From: Hofstenia miamia
Taxonomy: Eukaryota; Xenacoelomorpha; Acoela; Hofsteniidae
Direction: 5' to 3'
Assembly (NCBI GenBank): GCA_900660155.1
Contig: CABFPE010000022.1
Span: forward strand, 112,413 to 176,412
Length of the DNA stretch: 64,000 bases
Below are positions 1 through 9,857 of this stretch, one piece after another (within the stretch, counting starts at the first letter, position 1; each line of letters begins with the position of its first letter). Below the pieces are notes generated by a model. That model was not told the DNA's origin and did not search any database. It was given only the letters and a program-made list of their open reading frames with translations. A program made the translations under genes and the position numbers.

Positions 1-171
1 AGCAAAATAGAACTAATTTATATTTGTTATAACCTGTTATGTTCATACAATTTTCGTGTTTTGCTTAAATTTTTTCACAATATAGATCAAATAGCAGTTC
101 ATTTAGCAAAATTTAAAAATATTTCCCTAATTATTTCTTTACTATTACAACTTGTTATTAAGTTTTTATAG

Positions 172-387
172 ATGGCAAAGAATTGATTGTCGCCACAAGA
201 GGAAACTATTTCTTTCTTTTAAATATCAGGTAGGAATTTTATTAAATTATTTATAAATTATGTACTTAGATTCACGATTTTCATGTTTCATTTGGATGGC
301 ATTTTTGTTAGAATAGAAGCAATTGATGAATATGTGCAGCTATTGAGCAATGCAATGATCTTCATATATTTATTCATTTTCCTCTAA
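172..387 (+). CDS. Candidate host exon pair (weak)
   Basis: Two short stretches look like exons on the plus strand. The first (172-229) follows an AG at 170-171 and ends CAG before GTAGGA. In one frame it reads GKELIVATRGNYFFLLNI. The second begins at 312 after TTTTTGTTAG. If spliced to the first in matching phase (AG plus A gives Arg) it continues IEAIDEYVQLLSNAM and ends at a TAA at 385-387. The phase match and GT-AG borders are seen directly. Homology is not: I do not recognise the protein, and a 58-nt exon can arise by chance in AT-rich DNA. The rest of 1-900 shows nothing else I can support. Confidence 0.22.
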
Positions 388-898
388 AAAAGGTAAATAC
401 ATTGTTTGTTACGTTCATTCATAAATTATGTTACTTGAACTGCTATTTGATTAATACATGCATAATTTGTTTTCATTTGCTGCTGAACACAAACACAGTA
501 ACTCAAAGGTATTTTATTTGGTTATTATAATTAGCGTCTTTGTTGAGATTGATAGAGCATGCTTCATGAATCTAATTGGAATACATCTTCTATTTTGATG
601 AAAAACGTCGTTGTTTTATTGCAGAGCAGAAGATTAGAAGACACAATTTTTTTTCTGGAACAATTCCTATCAATGCAAGGTTGAGCACTTCATGTCTTGG
701 AGTAACACATGCTTCCAAATATTTGCTTGTGTTTTATTTGTTGAATTGCGCAATGTCCAAGTATATTTATAATGTAATTCATTTATTTCTATATATAGTA
801 ATTAAATTTGCTGTTTAAGGTATCTTCTAAGTTATTACAGTAGTACAACTGTTAAAAACGATTTTTGCAAATGATTTGCTATCTCATTAATAATTTGA

Positions 899-1150
899 CG
901 CCTGTTAGTTCTATGGATGGCAAATTGTTGGCAGTTATTGGTATATGAATGGCGTATTGTTGGTAAATATTGGCTTTTAATGGTGAATTGATGGCTCATT
1001 GTTGGTAAATTGATGGCTATTATTGGTAAATGGTTGGCTCATGGTTGGTTTTTATTAATGGACCAATATTGGTCCGGTGGCCAAATGCCAATAATGGCCA
1101 ATATTGGCAACAATAATGGACCAATAATGGCCCATTGATGGCTTGCTACC
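899..1150. repeat. TTGGC/GCCAAT-rich repeat cluster
   Basis: About 250 bp is filled with short motifs of the type ATTGGT, TTGGC, GGCCAAT and their complements, including small palindromes such as GGCCAATATTGGC. A similar but shorter cluster lies inside both copies of the repeat at 40.99-41.09 kb and 44.80-44.90 kb. This suggests a MITE-like or satellite-like element with subterminal motif arrays rather than host regulatory DNA. The cluster ends just before the mariner insertion at 1176. Confidence 0.6.
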
Positions 1151-1175
1151 TAAGCTACGGCTAAGGTATCATATA

Positions 1176-2536
1176 ACCTCTGTTCGAAAAGTCTGCGTGC
1201 ATTCTATTTAAATTATAGCGTGGCAATATCTAATTGTGAGAATGTAATTGTCTCTGTGTTACTCATCGTGTCTGTTGTTTAGTTGTCTGCGCCAATGAGA
1301 TTGAATGCAATTTGTGATTGATTGTTTGTTTACATTAAACTAAGTTCTCTCTCTCTGTTAAAATAATTTGCACGAAATTATGCCACGCGTTAATCGAAAT
1401 ATTGAGTTGAGTGAAAACGAGCGCTGACAAATTCTATTGCGATATCTTAAAATTAAAAATCATAATTCTGACGAAAGCGTTGTTGATCTATGTCAAGAAT
1501 ATCAAATTGGCCGAAATTATCCTGCTGCCCTTTTTAAAAAATTCCAAGCAACGAATACTTTAAGATCCAAATCAAGACAAGGAAGACCAAGCAAGGTACA
1601 GAACCAAGAATTGCAAAATCAGATGGTACGTTTGATTCGCACTAATAGACGCAGAAATAGCACTTGTCGCAGACTAGCAAGACAGTTGAATTGTGCTCCA
1701 TCTACGGCCAATGAAATGCGATCAAAGTTAAAAATGAGAATATGTAAGAAAGTAGCAAGGCCTATTCTGTCAACTGAAAATATACGCAAAAGGCTTGAAT
1801 TTGTTGCTGCTAATCCAAGACCTTCAAGACGAACTGCATTTTTAGACGAGAAATGGTGGGAATGCTACAGGGAGAAGAAACACATCTACAGAAGAAGTAA
1901 CTCTCCAGTCGAATTCGAGCATCGACCAGCACATAAACCTAAGCTTATGTTTGTTGCTGTAATCAGTGCTGCAGCAGATGATGGAAAGGTTGGGCTATGG
2001 CCAGTTGGAGAGATGCGGAGATATCAAAGAAACAGTCGATATCACCATCAGGGGGATGTATACTGGCGTGATCTCACTTGTGATGGACAATTTTTTACTC
2101 GCTTACTGGACAACGAGATATTACCACTCTGTGAAAACTATGGAATTGAGGTACTACAGATGGACAATGCCAGACCTCATGTGATAGATAACAATGTGGC
2201 CTCAATTAGAGAGGTGATGGCACGTCACCCAACTATACAGCTACTGATGCAAGCTCCTCAAAGTCCTGATTTAAATCCTTTAGATGCTGGCTTATTTCGC
2301 GTTATTGCTGATCGAGTGGAACTCTTAGATCCTCAAAATAGAGATGAATTGCATGCTTGTGTCAATCAAACTTGGAATGACTTGAGGCGACGAGATATAA
2401 TGAAATATGTAGCTCAACAAACTGATATTAGAGTTAAAATTGCTCAAAATCATGGTGGTAACAGATTTATCTAAACGTGTACTTAGTTTTGTAATTGTTT
2501 TATTTTTCAATGCACGCAGACTTTTCGAACAGAGGT
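1176..2536 (+). mobile_element. Mariner-type DNA transposon, DD39D group
   Basis: A 1361-bp element has perfect 26-bp terminal inverted repeats (1176-1201 and 2511-2536, beginning ACCTCTGTTCGAAAAGTC). It is flanked on both sides by TA (1174-1175 and 2537-2538), the target duplication of the Tc1/mariner superfamily. It holds one transposase gene on the plus strand. The perfect ends and a nearly open reading frame indicate a recent insertion. It has landed between the TTGGC-rich cluster and the repeat at 2538-3010, which may have been one larger repeat before the insertion. Confidence 0.95.
1380..2474 (+). pseudogene. Mariner transposase (DD39D), one early stop
   Basis: This encodes the cut-and-paste transposase of the surrounding element. 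The natural start is most likely the ATG at 1380 (MPRVNRN...). After 15 codons there is an in-frame TGA at 1425-1427, and then the frame is open for 348 codons to TAA. The N-terminal part is a helix-turn-helix DNA-binding region, with QGRPSKVQNQ between its two halves. The catalytic core shows LDEKWW, LQMDNARPHV and SPDLNPLDAGLFRVI. The three acidic residues are 39 positions apart in the last interval, hence DD39D. DEKW and the SPDLN-LD-GLFR block resemble the plant-type mariner group more than classical DD34D animal mariners (family knowledge, not a search). The TGA could be a single CGA-to-TGA change. As it stands this copy lacks a clean start and is probably inactive, though it could be a source for related copies elsewhere. 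Confidence 0.9.
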
Positions 2537-2537
2537 T

Positions 2538-3010
2538 ATGTCACTAATTTAGTAACATAAGTATTGCGACAACAAATTATTTCCAGGATTTCATCGTTTT
2601 AGAACATATCATTTCTTATATATTCAATAAATAAAATTCTTTGCCAACTTACATCAGCACAAAGTAAGTGGAATTTTTATAAGCGCTCTTTGCTTGTAAC
2701 AGACAAAATTTAGATGTTTCAAGGATTGCACCAGCTAACAATGCAGGGCTGATTAAATTTAAAGAGGGTATTTTCAGTCATTTAAACTTTCAAGTGCATT
2801 TTTTCTTGTAGGCTATTTCAAATACCAATTAAAATATTAGATGAAAACCCGGTTCGGCACAAATTGCTATTTCGAAAATCTGGTCCAAGCCTAAGCCCGA
2901 CCCAACATTAGGCCCAACCCAATTCCAACTCTGCATGGCACGGACAAAATAAGCACGGAACGGTTGCAGTTCTGGGTCAGCGATGCTATCATTTGACAAA
3001 AAGTAGTTTG
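2538..3010 (-). repeat. Dispersed repeat, inverted copy of 44.15-44.58 kb
   Basis: Read on the minus strand this matches 44150-44580 on the plus strand over several hundred bases. Shared stretches include AATTTAATCAGCC, GGTGCAAT and ACATCTAAATTTTGTCTG, plus a GC-rich run of GGGCC-like words that stands out from its AT-rich surroundings. No coding capacity is convincing, because the small ORF at 2829-3032 falls inside the GGGCC words. This is an unclassified dispersed repeat, cut at its edge by the mariner. Confidence 0.65.
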
Positions 3011-4419
3011 GGTTTTCTGGCGATTTCAACATTTTTATTTCCTGATGACCAACAATCGTTATTTTCGACCCATTTTTACTGAAAACTCTTTTGCAGCTTT
3101 CAGCAATTCAAAAGATTTTAGATATACTTAGCAAAGCAATTTCTATCGTTTCGTTCATGTTGGTGTTCCTCAAAAAATATTTTTAAGTTAACTAACAACT
3201 TTCAATGCCACTGTTTGGTTGAACGTGCAAACGAGAACATTGTAATGTCAGGCGGTAATTTTAAAATAGGATACCAAAATTTTTCCCTTTGTGAGATAAA
3301 CTTTTTGGAGATGAAAAAAAATCTAATGTAGCAATATGGCCAAACATCTCTATCTCATTAATTTCCAACTTTTTCTGCAGTTGCATATATTTTGTCGAAT
3401 AACTGATAATACAAAGCTGTTGAGGCCCAAATGCCTGAAAACATTACCCATCACTCTAATATTGTTTAGGTTCACCGAAATGTTGCAATTTCTTATATAA
3501 ACGTTCAGAAGTTGAAGATTGAAGGGGGAAAATCAATTATATAACTAAATCCATAATTTTGCTACAAGATTAAACTTCAAATTTTATTTCCAATATAAAG
3601 TCAGACATTGCTTAGAAGATAAGGTACAAAAATTTTTAACTTGTAAACAATCGCCAGTTCTATGCTTAAGTATTATCCAGAAGATTTTGTCAGAATATGA
3701 AGTACCGGGAAGTTATGGTAGACACTGTATTTGCACGACTCATGCAAACAATTTTTAGCAACACTTGCATTATTGATTTTTGCAGTATTTTCTGAACTAG
3801 AAACTAATGTGATTCTAAGAAAAAGGACCAGGTTACACATGATCCACAATTTAAATATCTAGGTTAAGTTAGGTTAAGGAAAGCTATATTTAAAGAAATT
3901 TTGAAAATTTCAACTGGTGATTTCTTAAAGGATCAAAATTACATGAATGAACGCAGATTTTAAATAGTGATAGGTCAAGTACTGTCAATTATAAAATGAC
4001 AGCATAACCTGACGGGCAATTTTTTACACATTGTATTCTCGATATGGACAACAGAGTATATACATATAAATGTATGCACTGGTATTCAAGAAGCAAAAAG
4101 TACTATATGGCGCTTAAAATTTAAGCTTAAAATGTGTTTTTTTTTATAAAAACCTATTGCAAAGTGTGCTTATGCGTGAAAAACGCAAATTTTGCAATTT
4201 TCTAGCATGTCTATGAAGTTTCAATATTTTCTTAGGTCATAACTTCATTTTTATGGCAAAATAACTATTTAATTAGTTAATTTCTATGTTTTTTTGGAAA
4301 GGCCTATGCAAATTCAATTTCGATGAAAATTGATATTCTACAGTCAACCAAGTTTTTCGCAGCCCCAAAATATTTCATCAACTGATAAATGTAAATATCT
4401 GAATTCTGAATAATTGCTA
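3011..4419. other. AT-rich non-coding stretch
   Basis: No gene, RNA gene or clear repeat boundary was seen in these 1.4 kb. There is a short AGGTTA-like run near 3860-3880 that is too short to be telomeric. Confidence 0.5.
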
Positions 4420-5738
4420 GTCTTGATCTATCTAAACATTTGATTCCATTAGCCATTCTATACTATTTAAAAGAATTAAGAACTAAAACAGCTGATCAAT
4501 ATAGATTATATTCACTTGAAGTTAAAAGCTTGTATACCAAAGTTCCTTTAGTTGATGTTGAATATGCAATATCATTACTGAAAGAATATAGCATCAAACT
4601 ACTTAGCTTAGACTACGAAACCTTGTTAACATGGATATTACTCTGCACAAAAACACCCTTTGTGAATTTCAAGGAAAGTTCTATTTACAGGTAAATGGTG
4701 TTACAGTGGGAAATTGCCTTGGACCAACAATAGCAAATATTTATAAATCAAAATATGAACAAAAAATGAATATTGCCAAAATGATGAATAAATATCATTG
4801 CTATGCTCGATATGTTGATGAAATTCTAGTTATATCAGAAGATAATGTTAAAGACATACTTACTTCCTTGAATTCTATAGATTCTGCAATTCAATTTACC
4901 ATCGAAAAAGAAAACAACAAAAGATTACCATTTCTAAATATTTACATTGAAAGAACAAATTTATGTCATCATACTACAACAAACCAAAGGATACAAATTT
5001 AGTTATTAACTACCATTCAAACGTACCTTCTGCATACAATAAATCCATGATCAGAGTTCTGATACATCGACATTTCATGATTAATCAAAATTACGAAGAA
5101 CTTCATAAATCAATCATAAAGATCAAAGTTGTATTAAGGCGTAATGAATGTCCAACATATATAGTCGATAGAATTATAAAAAAACTGGAAGGCTTACTAC
5201 AAGAAACTAAAAACAAAAGAAAGTGATTATTTATACAATTACATCTTTAATATTGGATATCAAGGCCTACACTCAATAAAATTACAGAAATATCTGAAAA
5301 AAATCACTCCATCATTTTTAAAAATGGAATTTATGCCTAAGACCAATAAGCTAAGACATCTAATAGGACTAAAGACAAAAACCAAGATTGGAGGCCTTTA
5401 CAAAGTAGTATATTAAATTACTTGCCACTGTGGTGCACGATACATTGGAAAGACTTCAAGAAATTTACAATCAAGAATTAAAAATGACAAAAATCAATCG
5501 ACCATCTCCGATCAACTAAAGAACTGTGATATGAAGTTTAAATATAAAATTTCAACTAAGTATCATGGAATCAATTTATATAGAATTAAAGAAACCAAGC
5601 TTAAACAAAAAAGATATAAACTAAATTTACTGAATTTATTATAAAATAATTTTAATTTGATGAATATTTAGAAAAATTTTTTGTAGCATAATCCATCACT
5701 GAAGGGCTAAATCCGAAGATCGAAAGGGGAAAGAAAAA
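4420..5738 (+). mobile_element. Penelope-like retroelement, 5'-truncated and broken
   Basis: The remains of a Penelope-like element run over three reading frames. The RT part shows EVKSLYTKVPL (motif A region, where the family has D-KSLYTN-P), VGNCLGPTIANIY (the family's SPLGP-LANI) and ARYVDEILVI, where the second aspartate of the usual YVDD is glutamate. It is followed by a region rich in basic residues and, at about 5415-5490, a GIY-YIG endonuclease start: ITCHCGARYIGKTSRNLQSR, preceded by an in-frame TAA. The element lacks the N-terminal part of its RT. The 3' tail near 5695-5735 (CACTGAAGGGCTAAATCCGA) resembles the sequence that often closes Penelope-like copies. At least two frameshifts and one stop make it inactive. 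Confidence 0.85.
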
Positions 5739-5740
5739 AA

Positions 5741-6247
5741 TGATTAAAATTAATTAAGCAACCTAAGTGATAATATTTTGCTATCTAAAATTAGTAAATC
5801 AAATATAAAATTGTACAAGCAAGTACTTGCCGATTAATTAATTTGGCAAAAAACTGAGGGCGAAATCGCTTCTCATTTTTAGTCAACTAGGCAGAAGTGT
5901 CTTAGTTATTTGAAATTCAAATCGACAGGTACTTGTTTTCATTATAAAGTAGAGTATCCCACTGGCCAGTGCGTTGCACAAATTACCGTGTGTTTAGTAA
6001 TAATAATTTTCTGGGGAATTCTTGACAACCAGCTCTTCTCTGGTCAGGGTCCTTGGGAAATTTGAACACTGATTCATATGGGCAATTACTATAATTTGCT
6101 CTGCATTTAAAAACACAACATTTATTTGGCATAGTGTCTAACTAAATGATATCGCGAATAGTATATCTCTACCCGCTAGTATACCATAACAATTATAATG
6201 TAATAATTGAGAAATTGGATATCGAAGCCTGGTAGAAGATGCTACAA
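5741..6247 (+). mobile_element. LTR-like sequence related to the gypsy LTR at 33.2-34.95 kb
   Basis: This begins TGATTAAAATTAATT after a purine-rich tract. Shared with the LTR at 33.9-34.95 kb are a block around GACAGGTACTT with a downstream TATAAA, and the end block GCCTGGTAGAAGATGCTACA. About 500 bp is left, roughly half the length of its relative. It is most simply a solo or fragmentary LTR of the same or a sister Ty3/gypsy family, lying right next to the Penelope-like tail. The start could partly belong to the Penelope element. Fossil, old by its divergence. Confidence 0.5.
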
Positions 6248-8736
6248 CAAATCCAAAACAACTTCATCTTTAGTATTTGTGTTTTCCATTGAAATTTATT
6301 TATGTCGTGAATTAGTGTAATATATAATGTGGTATACTTTAATTTTTGGTGCAAATCTATATGAAGGTTAGTTTTTCACAAAATACATATGCATAAATAG
6401 ATATATTAAATTGATAGATACAAAATACGTATCAATCAATTGACTTCATCTACTTCAAACAAATCGTTTTAGGAATTAATATCTTCCAACAACAAAGTTC
6501 AAAGCCTGTAAGCCAGACGCGTACAACTTTAAAATATTTATGGGTTAGGAAATTTATTTAAAATGCATAAGTAATATTTGAATATGTATATGTATAATTG
6601 AAAAAATATTATTTTCAATTGCGAAAATCGGATAAATACTAAAAAAAAATATGATTAATAATTTTTATTAATATAATACGTCGAAATTACTGCTATTTTG
6701 CTTCCATAACTTGCAGTCAAAAGCATATATGTCTTATTATTTAGTGTAAATACACTGTGACAGCGTGACAGAAGACATACAATAAAATCAAAATTATTTG
6801 ATCTACATCTGTTTTATACTTACCCTACTTGAGAGTTCTTATGTCTTATGTTTTGGGTGTTTACACGCTACATATGTCTTGAGATAATTGGAGACAGATC
6901 TGTCTTATGTCACGTGTAAACAGGGTATAAGGCTGGTTGTACACTGCCAGTAAGTAAATAAATAAAGTAAAAAATTTTTACTTACCAGCAGCATATGAGC
7001 TCTTAGGCCCATCGCACACTGCCGTTAATGTAACCTCCCAGTAAAATGAAACTTACAAAAATTGCAAATATTTGCAAGTATTGTGCAAAAACTTTGCAAA
7101 ACTTGCAAAATATAAATATTTGCGAAAACTTGCAAAGTATTTGCAAATACTTTGCAAGTTTTGTAAGTATTTTTTTGAAATTTTGATTGGTACTTAATAA
7201 ACAATAAAGCGTTTTGAAGGAGTCTTGCATTGATATAAAACGTTATAAGACGTTTTAATATACACATTATAAGTTTTCTAAACATATTAATAATACAATT
7301 CTAATCTTTTGCTGAATGCCATCTAGTGTCAATCAATGGTATTGTAAAGCATTTATTAAACCTTTGTTAAACGATTTTAAACCATTTCTAAATGTCTTCT
7401 AAGCCGTTTTTTTGAATTGGACACTCTGAGAATTTCTAAACTTCTAAACTTTTTCTAAGCGTTTTTTCAATGATTTCTAAATGTTTTAAATATTTTAATT
7501 AATTTTTAAAAATGTTTTTTAATATGCTATGCATTTCATATTTGTGTGGATATCCAAGTAAATGATACTTGTAAAGCTTGTAAAACATAAAGAAACGTAC
7601 AAGTGTTGTTCCAAGCTTTGAAAACAAGCAAGTGTGTACGATGCAAAATCTATTGTTTAAAAGTCATGTAATTGAATCTTTCAAAACAGACTGTTACATT
7701 ACATGTGATTATGTGATGCTTGTAATGTTTAACATGCTAAATTTCCATGATGAGTTTTTTTAACGTTCTAATCTATACTTAATCGAATTTTCTTGAATAA
7801 ATTTCAACAAAATCATTGATAAATTATTTAATTTCAGAATCATAAAGTTTTTATTGCCTTCCAAAAGCGTTATTTATAATAAAAATATAGTTATAAGTGA
7901 GGAGTTTGATGTGCACATCATACATATGTTCGCGTTCGATCACATCACAGACATTGTTATTATCTTATATTACGTGCAACGTCATCTTCAAAACAAAAAT
8001 ATGGATTACATGTTCTAACAGTGCGTTTCCCGCGTCAGTCATAGCAAGACATCAAGTACACAGACAGTCGGCAATAGAATTTTAACACATTGGACTACTG
8101 GACAATTTATCTACCCTATTGAAATTGATAATGGAAAATAGTTTGGAAATTATTTGATGAAAGAAAAATGTGTTTTTTTCAAATTTATGAAGAAGCATAA
8201 TTACGTAAACTCAACATTCGTCCAACTGGACGTCTCAGAGATCACAATGAATCGTCAGCAGGTTAGTGATTTCTATGAGTTGAAACAGTATTGGCATTTT
8301 GAATACATGTTTTTGCAATGTTTTTCTAAATGTTATTTTCCAAATTCTTATAGGGTTGTTTGATTGTCAAATTACAAGAGCCAATTATCAATAAAAAAAT
8401 TATGTTCTACGTCAATTATTAATTAGCAAACAATTATCTTAACGGATATAGATAGCTAAAAACATTTTTTTTAAATCTTTTTTCAAGAAAATCGTGAAAA
8501 TAAAAAGAAACTTCTTGTCTTCACCGGGGAATACAATACAACAATCGCCAGTTTTGCTTGAAGGTTTTATACTTAGGCGTTTTTTGGGAAACGTGTCAAT
8601 GCAAACTGAGATTGGGTTATCCTGTGGATTACTCTTAGATGTGTTGGGCCGGGTCGCGCGTCATTTTATAATTGGTAGAGTGGAAGAAAATATCATTTTT
8701 GTGGAAAGTTTGAAAAATAATTTTTTGAATTTTTAC
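6248..8736. other. Non-coding, with palindromic and TTGCAAA-rich patches
   Basis: No gene is supported. At 6740-6935 are facing copies of TGTGACAG/GTCTTATGTCAC and GTGTAAAC-type words, which could be a degraded MITE. At 7040-7180, about 110 bp consist largely of TTGCAAA, ACTTGCAA and their complements and can fold back on themselves. At 7330-7500, TTTCTAAATG-type words repeat. The last 200-300 bp before 8737 are probably the LINE's 5' untranslated part. The open frame there (8494-8784) is not conserved in the second LINE copy and is not called. Confidence 0.45.
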
Positions 8737-8737
8737 T

Positions 8738-9857
8738 ATGTTTGCTCTCGTCGAGAACGGTCGGGTCTCGAGCGCGCTCTCTGATTCGATGCGCAATGAT
8801 TTGTTTGGCGGCGCTACATCCCTGGACGCGGCAATTCAATTTATTGAAAACAAGAAGAAAACGCCGCTCCATCAGATGTTTGCAAAGCTAAACAAAGACA
8901 CTGCAGCAGAAGCCCTTCTTTTTCTATTCAAGAATTCGCTCTGTTCTCTCTCTGATGCTTCAACTCAATGTCCGTCGGAAAATCAAAGTCAAACAACTGT
9001 TCCCTCAATCTCATCGAATGCTAAACCTGTACCTTCAGAATCTTCCTCATCGTTTACCTATCACTCTTTTCCAACTCCTTCACCAACACCAGAGAAGCAC
9101 TTGATTGAAAATACTTCGTCATTTTACTCACCTTCTCTTTCAAATAAGAAACCTGCAACTCCCAAAAAACCTCTTCCAAAAGCTCACAAATCGATCAAAC
9201 CTGGTACATCTACTCTAGTCATTGGCGCCAGCATCCTAAAGCACATCAGATCACACAACCTTCTCTCAAATCAAGTCACGTCTGTACACTCCTATCCTGG
9301 AAACAACACAAAGCAGCTTACAAACAAGATCGCGCAATATACTAAAAGACATAAACTCCATCGTAATCAACACTGGTCGCATTGATGCTCTAAACACCTC
9401 AAACACCGAAATCTTCAAGGCAAAATTAAAGGTTCTCATCGATCAAATCTATCATAAGTTCACGCCACGATATATCCACTTTCTTGAAATCACGCCTGTA
9501 TGTCACGACTCCAATCTTCGAAGAAATCACGTCATCAAGCAGTTCAATGAAATCATCAAGAGTCTATCTGCAAGCAACATCGTTATCTCAGTAATTCCTG
9601 TCTTCAACAGATTTCTTCTTTCACCTCGCATCGTAAACTCTGATCTACTGGCTCGCGATGGAATTCATCTCTCTCGCTCTGGTGTATCCTGCATGACCCA
9701 CATACTTCAAAATTCTCTTTCTACTCGGCTATATGTACACCAATCGTTCCGTAAGGCAACCATAACATATTCTCAAGCTGTCTCTGCCTCAACACGTCGC
9801 CCTCCTCTGTTACCTACACCTGCTCTTCACTCAGCATCTCAACCACAAACTTTTTAA
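8738..9857 (+). pseudogene. LINE ORF1 with SGNH-like domain, one frameshift
   Basis: The start ATG at 8738 is followed by a conserved N-terminus (LVENGRVSSALSDSMRND, KKKTPLHQMFAKLNKD) that is also seen in copy 2. A Ser/Pro-rich linker comes next (about residues 75-160), then an SGNH/GDSL-like region: TLVIGASILKHIR (block I, GDS replaced by GAS), and in the later part HFLEITPVC, SVIPVFNRF and ARDGIHLSRSGV (block V, D-x-x-H). A single-base frame change near 9341 separates the two halves, so the open frame from 8738 ends early at 9385 while the true continuation runs to TAA at 9855-9857. In related LINEs the ORF1 product binds element RNA, and the role of the esterase-like fold is unclear. The stop overlaps the ORF2 start as TAATG. 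Confidence 0.82.

Noticed and set aside
2829-3032. 67-codon minus-strand ORF with Gly/Pro-rich text
   Set aside because: Produced by GGGCC-type words of a dispersed repeat. The homologous copy at 44.2 kb does not keep the frame.
3860-3880. AGGTTA-like run resembling telomeric repeats
   Set aside because: Only two or three imperfect copies, so chance is likely.
8494-8784. 96-codon plus-strand ORF before LINE ORF1
   Set aside because: Overlaps the ORF1 start in another frame and is not conserved in LINE copy 2. Probably 5' untranslated sequence.
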